64,000 bases of DNA from assembly GCA_011037195.1 (NCBI GenBank), contig JAAEAF010000103.1, positions 549,478 to 613,477 of the forward strand. Reading direction: 5' to 3'. Positions within the stretch are counted from its first letter, which is position 1; every line of letters starts with the position of its first letter. The notes under the pieces were generated by a model, which worked only from the letters and a program-made list of their open reading frames with translations, was not told the DNA's origin and did not search any database. This DNA comes from Triatoma infestans. Lineage: Eukaryota; Arthropoda; Insecta; Hemiptera; Reduviidae. Both the position numbers and the translations under genes were made by a program. Shown here piece by piece: positions 32,401 through 42,500 of this stretch.

Positions 32401-34673
32401 AGTCTCGCCCTGCTTCGGTATTGACCAAACGTCGAATTTTATCTACTATTGCTCAAATCTTTGACCCATGTGGTTGGTTGTCTCCTTTTACGATGACAGC
32501 GAAGTGCTTTATCCAGCGCCTTTGGGTTTTACCCTTGGATTGGGACACCCCTCTCGAGTCTGACCTTGTTGAGGAATGGTCTGTTATCTTTTCCTCTTTT
32601 AGCTTAGTTTCTAGCTGCTTCATAAATCGGCCTTTGCCACATACGTCTGCAAGGGACCCTGTAGCCCTTTATGGGTTTTGTGACGCATCCAAACGGGGCT
32701 ACGCAGCCGTATTGTATCTGTGCGCATCTGCTTCTACTGGCCCGCCCGTTCTGCTGGTATCTAAAACTAGAGTAGCTCCGCTTAAAACCCAGTCCATTCC
32801 GCGACTGGAGCTCTGCGGCGCTCATTTGTTGGCCTTACTGACCCACCATTATTATACGTTATTGTCACGTTCGCTTCACATATGTGACCTACATCTGTGG
32901 ACTGACTCTCAAATTGTCTTACGGTGGATATCCATCGAGCCGCACAAGTTAAAGACCTTTGCAGCCAATCGGGTCGCCCAAATTTCAGAATGGGTACCCA
33001 TGGCCACTTGGCATCACGTTACTTCAGGTCAGAATCCTGCCGACTTGGCCTCCAGAGGCACTACTATGTCTCTGTTATCCTCTAGTGCACTATGGTGGCA
33101 CGGCCCTGAGTGGCTTCCTTTTCCTTCTAACTGGCCCTCTGATATCCCTAATCCTTCGTTTACTCCGGAAGAATTAGAAGTGTCTTTACCTGCTAAGCCG
33201 TTGTGCACAGCTGTGCCGGCGCCTATTAATTTATTTGCCGCTATATCCTCTTGGCCTACACTTCTTAAGGTGGTTAAGATTATCTTAACCTGGCGTTACA
33301 AAACCAGTCCTACGTTTATTTCCTACCAGGTTGTGGTTGACCGTATCTGTCTATATATCCAACGCCAATCTTTTGGTCCCGAATTAAGGGCCTTACAAAA
33401 CGGAACTCAGGTGCCCGTCAGTCTTAGACGGTTGACACCCTTTTTAGACCCCAGTGGGCTAATTCGAGTTGGAGGCCGCTTGGCTCTTTCAACTGTAGTT
33501 CAGCAGCGGCATCCGATCCTGCTACCCAAAGCACATCCTTTGGTTGCTCTTCTTATCCGCTATTATCATATAGCACATCTTCATGCTGGACTCAATCAGG
33601 TTCTGTTTCACTTGTCGCAGCGTTTTTGGATTATATCTGCAAGACAAGCCATTCGAACTTGTATCTTTAAATGCGTTACATGTTTCAGAAGTAGACCTTC
33701 ACACGTACCCCCCCTTATGGGGCAGTTACCAGCGGCTAGAGTCAACCCCGCGCCGCCTTTCTACCATACTGGTATGGATTTTGCAGGCCCATTTACTGTT
33801 CGAAGTTCGCATTTACGAAAGGCTCCGCTACTTAAGGTTTATCTTTGTTTATTTGTGTGTTTTGCCTCCAAAGCAGTTCACCTAGAGCTCGCAACGAGCT
33901 TAAGCACCCCAGAGTTTATCAATGTCCTTAACAAGTTAATAGCTAGACGAGGTTGCCCTGCCCAGTTGTATTCAGATTGTGGTACTAATTTTGTGGGCGC
34001 ATCAGTTCTCTTGCGAAAGGCCTTACAAGCCTTCCTGCAACTGTTAAAAACCTCCCCACAGGTTGAGGAGTTCTGTAATCTACGAGGTATTACCTTCAAT
34101 TTCAACCCTCCTGCAGCACCCCATCAGGGCGGATTGTGGGAACGGGTAGTTCGGTCCACGAAATTCCATCTGAATCGTGTTCTTAAACAACAAATTCCCA
34201 CCTTTGTCGCTCTTCAGACCTTGGTGATTCGTATTGAAGGAATCTTAAATTCTCGCCCGATTACTCCTATGTCTAGCGATCCTTCAGATTATAGTGCACT
34301 AACGCCTGGACATTTTTTAATAGGTCGGCCACTAATGGCTTCTCCTGAATCCGACCTAAGCTTACTACAATTCTCTCCACCTTCTTATCGGTTGCTTCAA
34401 GCTACCATTCAGTCATTCTGGAATCGTTGGAGACGTGATTATCTCCCACTGCTACAACCGAAACAAAAGTGGACTGTCAATCAGCCAAATTTGAAGGTTG
34501 GCGACTTGGTGCTTTTAGATGAACCTAACACTCCTATCTCAACATGGCCGCTTGCAAGGGTCCTAGAGGTGTATGAGGGCTCGGATGGGGTGGTCAGACA
34601 AGTTAAGCTTCGAACTTCACGTAGTAGTTTTGTTAGGCCAGTAACAAAACTGTACAAACTACCTATAGATTGA
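29442..34673 (+). CDS. BEL/Pao gag-pol polyprotein
   Basis: 1743 codons from the ATG at 29442, chosen over an upstream in-frame TTG. In order: gag domain of the BEL type (from about residue 138), a CX2CX4HX4C knuckle at C345-C358 with a further Cys/His cluster near 379-405, and an aspartic protease with active-site DTG at 486-488. The reverse transcriptase has D828 and FVDD at 904-907. RNase H has D1081, E1123 and D1155. The integrase has a His/Cys zinc region around 1370-1420 and the DDE triad D1446, D1512 and E1567. A C-terminal domain with basic SSFVRPVTKLYKLP-like end follows. All functions needed for reverse transcription and integration are in one unbroken frame without frameshift or stop. 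The product would act in cytoplasmic particles and then in the nucleus. All visible catalytic residues are intact, so it may be active. Confidence 0.97.
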   Translation: MANPVKLSGVAFERLCRSALRRLNKFQGDVNDAVRSGTATNATYQRLLTSLTRDYTQKLTDLDPYKHSSERVPDLSEERLEEGLNSIDDLYGNICLQLDNLIASSEPLASSTIIGSASAGPISASSLSASTAGFPTQSVPKFSGNQADWSNFFSRFSSIVDSSEVLSVLQKFQYLIDSLTPEAQRLISHLEFRAEQYPVALTLLKNRYENPRRMAYNHATALLKLPQLNSKSIDSYQDFLDHLSLHYQALVAMPEVDEHSAIVMTLLTSKLDSATAMKFEAHHRASNSATALPKPTELLKFLHDQLQIKQAVEPAVHTPGPSVGPTTRVKKVAYATTTRTSQQSCHLCHSAEHKLQACPTFTQKSPKQRFEWVKSNKVCINCLGKHKNRCSSSFTCRVCHKQHHTLLHFRLPNNNTVAKTKTSVPTSPAPPLANSATTAQSDHRASPVSVPIAAVSPANNTVLLATALVTLRTPTGAYRVVRALIDTGAGGSFISEHCAQLLNCKRSKAQVTVQGVGPTSANAKGTCTLSISSVSNYTIAEAHPFIILPKLTQPTPQTYISPELRQRTRNLILADPTFDTPSRIDCILGAELFSRIFTCEPPVPTGPNLPVAMPSVFGYIIMGSAPTLQSCSESSSTSSVEYDNKVPAFHAVPSNELHALMEQFWVTEEPPAAPSRVPPEAEQCEQYFRTSTIRHQSGQYQVRLPFIKADTSSLRGSHGQAYTRFLALERRFTRDPEFKQLYVDFMSDYLKQGHMVETSSTPTYYIPHHGIFKKRGDTSKIRVVFDASARPAGGTSLNELLYPGPKLQPLLSDIITLFRRFPYVFSCDIMQMFRQIKVHPDDWCYQAVLWRDNPGQPLKTYLLTTVTYGTRSAPYLALRTLAQLAEDESAGFPKASEALTTSVFVDDICVGAYTLSEAIALRDEVIALLATGGFTLRKWVSNHPSILDGLPTDHCITTVAEVSSPIALLGTHWDPNQDTLSISAEFKSRPASVLTKRRILSTIAQIFDPCGWLSPFTMTAKCFIQRLWVLPLDWDTPLESDLVEEWSVIFSSFSLVSSCFINRPLPHTSARDPVALYGFCDASKRGYAAVLYLCASASTGPPVLLVSKTRVAPLKTQSIPRLELCGAHLLALLTHHYYTLLSRSLHICDLHLWTDSQIVLRWISIEPHKLKTFAANRVAQISEWVPMATWHHVTSGQNPADLASRGTTMSLLSSSALWWHGPEWLPFPSNWPSDIPNPSFTPEELEVSLPAKPLCTAVPAPINLFAAISSWPTLLKVVKIILTWRYKTSPTFISYQVVVDRICLYIQRQSFGPELRALQNGTQVPVSLRRLTPFLDPSGLIRVGGRLALSTVVQQRHPILLPKAHPLVALLIRYYHIAHLHAGLNQVLFHLSQRFWIISARQAIRTCIFKCVTCFRSRPSHVPPLMGQLPAARVNPAPPFYHTGMDFAGPFTVRSSHLRKAPLLKVYLCLFVCFASKAVHLELATSLSTPEFINVLNKLIARRGCPAQLYSDCGTNFVGASVLLRKALQAFLQLLKTSPQVEEFCNLRGITFNFNPPAAPHQGGLWERVVRSTKFHLNRVLKQQIPTFVALQTLVIRIEGILNSRPITPMSSDPSDYSALTPGHFLIGRPLMASPESDLSLLQFSPPSYRLLQATIQSFWNRWRRDYLPLLQPKQKWTVNQPNLKVGDLVLLDEPNTPISTWPLARVLEVYEGSDGVVRQVKLRTSRSSFVRPVTKLYKLPID

Positions 34674-35129
34674 GTGATTCAGCGGGCCTTTTTTCTCTTG
34701 GTGGTTTTGCTCCACCTCCCTTCCATTTATTATTATATATACTAACCTCTCAACGCCTCTCTGATGACGGAGACGTGCAGGGGAGCGTGTAATTCTCTTC
34801 TCTCCTTCGAATTTACTCTTTTTCTTCTCACCCTGCACTGAGTTTACGAGAGGCGGGGTCTGCATAAAAATATTCTCTCATTACTCTAGTTATTTATTGA
34901 TTATTATATCTCCCTTCCCTCTCCCTTGTTGTTTTTGTTTGGTGTTGGAGATTTACAATGTTTTTATGGAGCCTTGCTCGCTCCTTTGATTTTGCGCGTT
35001 TGCGCCCTTAGTTAAAGAGCGGTTGCTCTTATTGGTAAGGTGTTGCCGTGGCTTATATCCACGCTTCTTCGAGCCCAATGGCTCTGTCTGGGGCTTTATC
35101 TTCTGGGCATTTCCTGCCCCCCCCCCCAG
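34674..35129 (+). other. BEL/Pao 3' noncoding region with C tract in place of a purine tract
   Basis: Carries no frame of note. Just before the 3' LTR stands a run of eleven C (35117-35127) followed by AG, rather than the purine-rich plus-strand primer normally found there. Confidence 0.8.
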
Positions 35130-36559
35130 TGTTACGTATTTCTGGAGTTTAAGGGGAGTTTTAATGCAGCGAAATACGTAACTGTTTGAGTGACAGTCTT
35201 GAATTGATAGAGGCCCCTCCCATCAAAAAAGAGACAGGACGTTACTTACAATTTTGGTCACCTAGAGCACTGTTGTAACGTTCTAGCCTTAACACAGGGT
35301 ATCAGTTTCTCAATCTAATCACCTAGCTAAGTGGCAGGGCCCTAGTAGTTGTAACCTTATCACTACCTCAAGTTCCGTTCTATCTCGTGGAGCTGGTGTG
35401 ACGCCCAACCAGACTGCATTTTTCGTTCTTAGTGAACATCTTACATAAAGCCGTTTATATTGCGTGAATCATCTTGTGAGATTGCACAATTATCTTCAAA
35501 TAACATTTTCTAGTGTATGCTAAGTTCGGTGGCGTATCATTAAATCGCTGGATCGCAGTTCTCTTTTTTACGCCGTTCAGTTGCTGCCCCACGTGGGTAC
35601 TCTTCTTAGCAGTCTGTTAAACCTCTAATTTACAGTCTCACACTCAGTAAGAGCTTATTCAGCAGTGATAATAGGAGTCACCACTCTAACTAGAGTCAAA
35701 ATCTGGCGGATGCACGTGGCGTATATTAACATCATCTACATTCAGAGTAAGATAATTTTCCTATTCTTTCCTCTCCTTGATATCTCTACTCTGTTCATGA
35801 TTAAGTGTTAATATAGGTCGGCGGAAGCCGTTTAAGCGATTATTGCAATCGCCCTGAAGGTAATAGTTCATATTATTTTTTCTTGCCAATACCTTCAGTC
35901 TCAGCTCAACATTTATTTGATCACTAATCATTTATCTAATTCCAAGCTAAGTGACTATTCACTGCAACCCCCACTTGTACAGTCTGGAGAGACGGGGTCT
36001 CTACACTGGATAGAACGAGTTCTAATTAAAGGAGGTGTACGGAACTATAATAACTTCAAGGCAAGTATACGAACCTTAGCTTTTCTTATTAGCCCTCCTA
36101 GTGCTCTTATATTTTCTCTCAACCTAGGTTGAGACTATACAGCTCCGCCTGTCACCTGCACAGTTCCTACATAGTTATTCTTATGCCAACAGCTTTGCAG
36201 CTTCGCTGCTGGTCCTCCGTCGGAGGTGAGATCATCCTTCATCAGCAACCTGTGGACAGCCCTGGAAGGGATTGCCTGCCCTTCAGGCAGTCAGAGGAGT
36301 TCCCAGGGCATACCCACTCGTCAGTGTGCGTTTTCGGGCTCGGACGTGAGGCGGAAGAACTGGGGAGGTGCTGTGTTCAACAATAAACTTATTGTTATTT
36401 TTGAATTGGTGCCTTTTCTGTCTTGTTGCCCCACCCTTCTATCCCTTACAGCAAGACCTGCCTATGGTCTCCGTACGGAGTTCCTGCAGTGGTCTAAACG
36501 TTCCCGGAAACCATCTAGTGGTGCCGGATGAGCTCTACCGAGCACGCAAATACGTAACA
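35130..36559 (+). repeat. 3' LTR of BEL/Pao element (1430 bp)
   Basis: I found no difference from the 5' LTR over the full length. Its AATAAA lies at 36382-36387. The target-site repeat AGTGC follows immediately. Confidence 0.97.
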
Positions 36560-36564
36560 AGTGC

Positions 36565-38585
36565 ACTTTACCTTCTTACGCGTGCTCCAATATAACTATA
36601 ATATAATTCATGACAGAGTTTTTAGCTGAACAAATGAAACAGAATACTGTTAAAAAAAAAAAGAGAATAATTTTATGCATCAATATAATGTGGCAGTTGT
36701 CTGGCTAAAATCAGTTGGAACGATTAATACTACATTATTTTATTTTAATTTTATTTTTTTAATTTATTACTAAGGTTAGTTTGAATAATGCTGATGAGTA
36801 GACAAAAGGCCAGCAGTACGATTAAAAGGTCAGTGTCCCAGCTTTTTAAACAAAGCTGTTATTATTTTCCATCGTCCTTTGAAAGCGGCATCTTTTAATC
36901 CCTAAGATATAAAACACTACATTGGAAAGAAATTCTGTGTAAAATAAAAGTCTCCTTATAATAATAACTTAAGACAGAAGAAATTAGTGTCTCTGTAAAT
37001 AGTGTTTATTCCAAAGTTACGGAAGTTTGTTAATTTCACAAACAATCTATTGTAAGTTGGAAATGTCATTTAATAAGCCATCTAGATCAAAGAAGTTTAA
37101 AGAGATCTCGCAAATAATAGTAAAAACTAGGCCTCATTAAATTTGAAATTTAACGCTACAAATATCTGTGAGCAGTTAGCCATTCCAAGTTTAACGGGAA
37201 CCCGTTACCAGTCGTTTTCAAGAAAATACCAAAAACTCTAAAACTTGCTCTATAAAATTGCATTTTTGGTTAGAGGTTTTTCTTCAAATTTACAATGCTA
37301 AAAATGTTTCTGTTTATAAAATATTATATTGGTGGTAGAACTATAAATCCAATTAAAGCAGTACTTAAAAGAAACGCTCAACGTTATTATACTGTTCCCC
37401 AAAAACTAATTTTTCCAATGAAATATTTCAGTTAAAAATATTTCAGTGATAAGTATTTATGTAAAGTAATGACTACTTTTTTTTTTGTGAGGCGAACTTA
37501 ACGACCAACGATCAAATTAGTGCGTCATGGACGAGTGGCGGAAGTACATACTTTACAGTCAACATTTTTTAAATTAATCTAAATTTAGCAGCTTTACGCG
37601 GGACTCTGAATTACGTGGGGTACTCCCAAATATAAGTCCATTCTCATAACCACTAATCCGTCCCAGAAAATAGTTTTAACTCGTTTTCAAAAAAATTACG
37701 AAAAATTGGAAAAAAAAAAATAATAATAAAACATCAATAAACGTCAGTAATGTCACACTTCTGGTCGATAGATTTTATTCGAAACTTTCGTATCAGATGG
37801 GATGGATAGCACCTAAATAGAATATCAAGTTTGCAATAGGAAACTAAAACTTTTCGTTTTTAAGATATTTTATTCATACATACTCACACAGATCATTTCG
37901 CTAAAGTATTTTTTCGCATTCCGGGAACGCCCAAAATAATGGGTTAGCCGATTTTCTTCAAACTTGAAATTCTGTCAATGCATTTTGATGGACATTAATA
38001 TTTTGTGGGTGGTGGTTATAGCCGTACATTGTTCTGATATAGCATTTAAAGAAAAGGCTTAACGTTACTGCCTCCCCCCACCTAATACGCAAAATAAAAT
38101 TCATTTTCCTAGAAAAATGATTCATATAAAATTGATAAATACTTGTGGAATACACAGACATATATATGTACAAAGACACACACAAACATAGAAAGAAAGA
38201 AAGAGGAGAGAACGATATAATTAGGAGTCAACAAAACATGTATTTCTGGAGAAGACAATTCCAATACTGCCTATCGCAAAGCTTCCTCTTACAGCAGTAA
38301 GAGAAAGCAAAAACAAAATTAAATAAAATAAACTAATATCTGCATAGTTAAATAAAAATAAATTGTAATATTCAATTACCGTTATGGGTAATTAATATGT
38401 ATTTACAGAACAAAATTATGGGAGTGATTAATAATTTAATAAAAATGTTACAAGAATAAGCTTTAAGAGAAACCTTTTTTTAAAATGGTAATAGTTTTAT
38501 ATTAAATATGATTTAAATAGAATGAACTGTAACCACTGTAGCGGGAGCCAACAGCAATTAGTTGACTTACTGCTTTGTTTGCATT
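36565..38585. other. AT-rich sequence with diverged family C remnants
   Basis: About 37660-38310 holds family C-like blocks (AATATCAAGTTTGCAATAGG, CTCACACAGATCATTTCGCTA, and AGCAGTAAGAGAAAGC at the end), strongly decayed. The rest has no supported feature. Confidence 0.45.
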
Positions 38586-38589
38586 GTGT

Positions 38590-39336
38590 GTATATTATTA
38601 TTACTATTTGTCTGTAGGGAGGGACCAAATCCTATGCTATCCAAAGCCCCGCCTCCCCTGGGGCCCATATATCTACCCCAAGAAAAACAACAACTAACCG
38701 GGTCTGGGAACAAATATCCAGACCAGTGTCTGGCACATCTAAGATTCACCGCAATCTGAACAAATTGGATAATAACCTTAAAGGGAAATAGCCTAAAGCC
38801 TTCCACAGACATCCTGTACCGACCAAAGGTCTTGAACCTAATTTCCTCACAGCCCAAGCAATCTGTCATAAGATGGATGGGTGTTTCCTCCTCTGTCTCA
38901 CAGACTCTACAAAATGGATCCGGCATGAGCCCCATTACGTAGAGGTGTCTCCTTAAACCATAAAGTCCAGTAAGGGATCCAACCAGATGCCTGAGAGAGT
39001 TTCGTGAAAGACACAGTAACGTCTCACTAATAGCCCTATCCGGACCCCCAATGAGCATCTTAGACTGCCGACAATCAACTGTGCTCATCCATAGGGATGA
39101 ATGCTGTGAAGCTATCCATGACAGGAAGCCTGACAGACATATGCCTGAAGACTCACTAACAGCAGGCTCGAAACCAATGAAAGGGAGGGAGAGAGGCGTC
39201 TAATTTGGCAAACCTTCTCATTCCCATAAATTCCCATTTGACCAACTACCCAGACTAGAAGCATACCCTTCAAACAAGAAAGCTCTTTCCAGTCTTTGTA
39301 TATGGATAATATATTATAAACAAACTTTTGTAGCAA
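38590..39336 (-). pseudogene. LINE 3' end, minus strand
   Basis: On the minus strand, a first frame (39336 to about 39112) holds LLVWVVGQMGIYGNEK, the RNase H HAGIEGNE-type motif with changes. After a frameshift, the second frame (from 39088) reads LVGSLTGLYGLRRHLYVMGL and a CX2CX8HX4C knuckle starting CRVCETEEET. A short (TAA)n-like tail sits at about 38592-38606. Same lineage as the LINE at 17416, but older. Confidence 0.85.
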
Positions 39337-40200
39337 TAAATAAATAAATCAATATGAATTGTTTAAACAAATAAGATATACGGTTGCCACAATTGTTCCT
39401 GAAATCAACAGATTTTAGGCTGAACTGTTGGATAAGAGTTTCTATGGACGCCATAAGCCATAAAATGTAAAGAAACTCAAATCAAACTTAACAGCACTTA
39501 ACTTTTAATGTTTTATTGTTAAAAATCTAATGATAGTAATAAAAACAAAACAAAAAAAAATATTCATACATATTTTATAAATTTATAAATAAATAGTAAT
39601 AAAAGTTAGTATTAAATGTTTATATTGTTGATTGTACACAAATTGACACGCTTATAGGTTTATTAGGAAGGTTTTATAAATATCCTTCACAAAAACAGGA
39701 TGTTTATTTCATTTAGTCAGTTCTCAGAAAAAGTTTTACTAGGTTAGATCAACACAGTATTGTCCAATAATGCAACATAACACATACACTCACAAAAAAA
39801 AAAGAGTCATTTTGTGATAATGTTTACAAAATTGGAAAAAAATTATTTTTAACAACTAGAGTCATTTTTAAACAATTTCAGGTAGAAGATATTTTGCGAC
39901 AATGGTTGAACTGATTTTGCATTGTCGCAAGTCTTTGGATATTACACTATTTTGGATAGTTGTAAGCGGAATTTGTAGCGTTAATTTCAAATTTTATATG
40001 TAGTTCATTGTTTTTAGAGCGCTCTAGTGGACCATACCATAATCATCACTTCTCTACCTGCCACCAAGATTAGTATAGGATAGTAATTATCCCCCACCAT
40101 CTCTATATTTAGTAGAATTTGAATTTAAAGAAAATTGCCATTTTATAATATAATTGTAATAAATGTAGTAAAAGAAAGTCGTTTGAGTGTTTCATAGCAG
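39337..40200. other. AT-rich sequence without recognised features
   Basis: No frame, repeat border or RNA gene that I can support. A patch at about 40010-40110 is less AT-rich but unidentified. Confidence 0.45.
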
Positions 40201-40204
40201 ATTT

Positions 40205-40620
40205 TTTTCCCCACCACAAATCGCAATACTAATATCAAAGTGATATCTTTATCAAGTCTGTATTTTTTTTTTACTTTTTGTAAGGATGTTGTGAGGAGAT
40301 GTAGGTTGTTGCTTGATGAGTGATAAATAACACCTTAAGATTTGGTTTAAGATATATAATTGATATATTTGTATATGACTGACTGCCAAGGACTTTACAC
40401 TAACTGAACTGAACTGAACTGACAGACTGACGTGGCTAAGAAGATATGAACGGAGCGATGTTAAACTGATGTGTAAATCAACAGAATTCTATCTGAATGA
40501 TGTCTCATTGCCTATCTCTCATATATATTTATACTGGCCGAGCCTCTCCTCTCTTTGCGAGAGGGGCTGTTTCTCTCCGCTAGAGTGGATGAGTGGTGGG
40601 GGTTCACTACCCCTACACTT
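40205..40620 (-). repeat. LTR-like promoter repeat (family D), copy 4
   Basis: Minus strand starts TGTAGGGGTAGTG. It has a strong TATA stretch (TATAAATATATAT, 40521-40533) and the block AGTGTAAAGTCC about 120 bp further on, preceded by three tandem CAGTT pentamers. Layout as in copies 1 and 3. Confidence 0.5.
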
Positions 40621-41061
40621 TTTTTTTTTATAGTTTCGAATTTAGAATATACGAAAGAATATCTAGTAAGTATTTTTCCGGAAGTTTAGACTAAATGGTT
40701 TTTTTTTTTTCAAGTGAAAATTGAATGAAGAGAATTTCTAGATAAGATCCCGGGCATTCACTTTATGACACTGTATGTATCCATCACCCAAATATAAAAA
40801 CAATGGAGATACTTTTTTTCCCCTCTACAATTTATTTATTACAATGGCAAAGATTTTTGCTAAAGTAATATGGCTGGCAAAATATATATAACAATTGCAA
40901 AGCACTCCACCGGGAAAAGAAATCCAGCAAAACTTCGATGCGATTTTTCGGATTTGAATTGTTATGGTTTGCACTCTAAATACTACACAAAATATGTTAT
41001 GAAGTCACTGAGCATGAAAAAAATGCTTTAAACGATTACAAGTGTAAAAAAAAATATACGT

Positions 41062-41477
41062 GTTACCGGCCAAACTAGTTGGTCAACAAGTGTTAGAATC
41101 AACTAGTTTATAACCTAGGTAATATCAGTTTGTGCTGATAATAAAATTCACACTTCAGGCTAAACTGATTTTTTAAATCATAGTCTAAGAAAATATGATC
41201 ATAAATAGCAAGCAGGTGAATGTTGTTCTACACGAACTTGGTGAATTTGCTCTGACGATGGATGAAAATCCGAAACCGGTCAGCAAGAAAATAAATATGC
41301 ATGCTATGATGGATAAAATACTAGATGTTATCCAGCATTGCGGATCCATCCACATATTCAACGATCTGAAATGTTTATTTTGTCACTTACAATGGCTCAA
41401 TCAGTTTAGCCTGATGTGTGAATTTTAGTATCAGAATAAACTGATATTGCTTAGGAAAAACTAGTTCGGCCTGTAAT
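41062..41477. mobile_element. 416-bp element with long inverted repeats and 8-bp target duplication
   Basis: Ends GTTACCGGCCAAACTAG and, in inverse, ATTACAGGCCGAACTAG. The inverted arms extend about 85-110 bp with an insertion in the left one. ATATACGT flanks both sides (41054-41061 and 41478-41485). An 8-bp duplication suggests a hAT-type non-autonomous transposon, though the AT-rich motif could be partly coincidental. Its interior holds half of a family F hammerhead hairpin. Confidence 0.65.
41247..41286 (+). ncRNA. Hammerhead ribozyme motif (family F), intact core
   Basis: TTGCT (41247-41251) pairs perfectly with AGCAA (41282-41286) as stem I. Between them: CTGACGA core (41252-41258), stem II GGAT/ATCC (41260-41263 and 41268-41271) with loop GAAA, GAA (41272-41274), ACC/GGT as a minimal stem III, and C17 at 41281. 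Every core base of the hammerhead is present. Cleavage would follow 41281. Confidence 0.8.
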
Positions 41478-41489
41478 ATATACGTATTT

Positions 41490-42350
41490 TAAATCAACAA
41501 TGATACATGAAACATATTGACAACTTTTTTGTAAATAATGATAGTCTAGCAGCCTTTCTGATGCCCACTAAGGTATAATTCCAACCACTTTTTTTTAATG
41601 GATAGCCCACCTAACCATTTGTAAATATTGCAATTTTAAAGGACGTTATTGTTTTCGCTCAATGCCGCTAGATGTCGGGCTAGTTAGGATCCCGTAAATT
41701 AGTAGTTTACTTTGTCCCTTAAGTTATAGCCTGCTTTTAGTTTCTCTCATTTATGATTCAAAATATATCTTCTCTCACTATTTTTGATTTAATCTTTGTC
41801 ACATTATTACACGGTAGTAGAGAAAATAATAGATTTATTATTTGTTAAAAAATTTATTCGTGCTTTTTTACTTCACGACAGAAAGCCTTAATTTTTATGG
41901 CTTCTAAATATTTTGTTTAATAATTTCAGAAGCCATTTATGGAATACGTCCCATCGTTTTAAAGGAAAACTCAACTTTTCTTTTCTTTCAATATGTGTTA
42001 GTAACACTGAAGAAATAACATGTTGATATCAGTGATGATACAGTTACTATCAATCTTGTGTTGCTGTTAAATTTTTATTTATTAGAATTCATTTGAATTT
42101 GGATTACTCCGTATTGGAAGATGTTTTATATATGTTTTTGATCAAAGTAGTAGTAAAGAAAAAAAAAAGAGGTAAAAAATGCATGTATTATCTTATTTTT
42201 GTGTCCTAAATGAAATTAGTCACTTTTGTTTCTGAACAGCTCATATAATAAAAAATATGGATGCTCAAACTGAATTCTTAGTTTAAGTATCTGCGAACTT
42301 TTCAATCAAAATTTGTCAACCAGAAGAATAGATTTTACTGATGTGTTTTC
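41490..42350. other. AT-rich sequence without recognised features
   Basis: No gene or repeat boundary that I can support. Confidence 0.45.
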
Positions 42351-42356
42351 ATTTAT

Positions 42357-42500
42357 CGGCGTTGACCAAGCATTGTGGGGGGAGATACCATGAGTTACGG
42401 CCAGAAGTAAACAGCATTGGGAACCGAGGTGTGTTTACCACACGCCTTCCAATAAATAGCGCTGCCTTGGCAAATCTTTAAAGGGCTGTTGCGCGAACGG
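42357..42500 (+). repeat. SINE family A, body fragment (copy 3)
   Basis: GTTGACCAAGCATTGTG, GGCCAGAAGTAAAC and GGCAAATCTTTAAAGGGC correspond in order to the body of the copies at 60862 and 53352. The tRNA-like head is missing. Confidence 0.6.

Larger units (their letters stand above)
27466..36559 (+). mobile_element. Complete BEL/Pao LTR retrotransposon
   Basis: A 9094-bp element bounded by identical LTRs and flanked by the 5-bp direct repeat AGTGC (27461-27465 and 36560-36564), a size typical of BEL/Pao integrases. It holds one long gag-pol frame and no env-like frame: the 456 bp after pol carry none. Identical LTRs imply very recent insertion, since they are made equal at integration and then diverge. 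It is much less AT-rich than its surroundings. Confidence 0.97.

Noticed and set aside
27466..36559. env-like gene, which would make the element an infectious-type retrovirus
   Set aside because: Only 456 bp lie between pol and the 3' LTR, with no frame of note.
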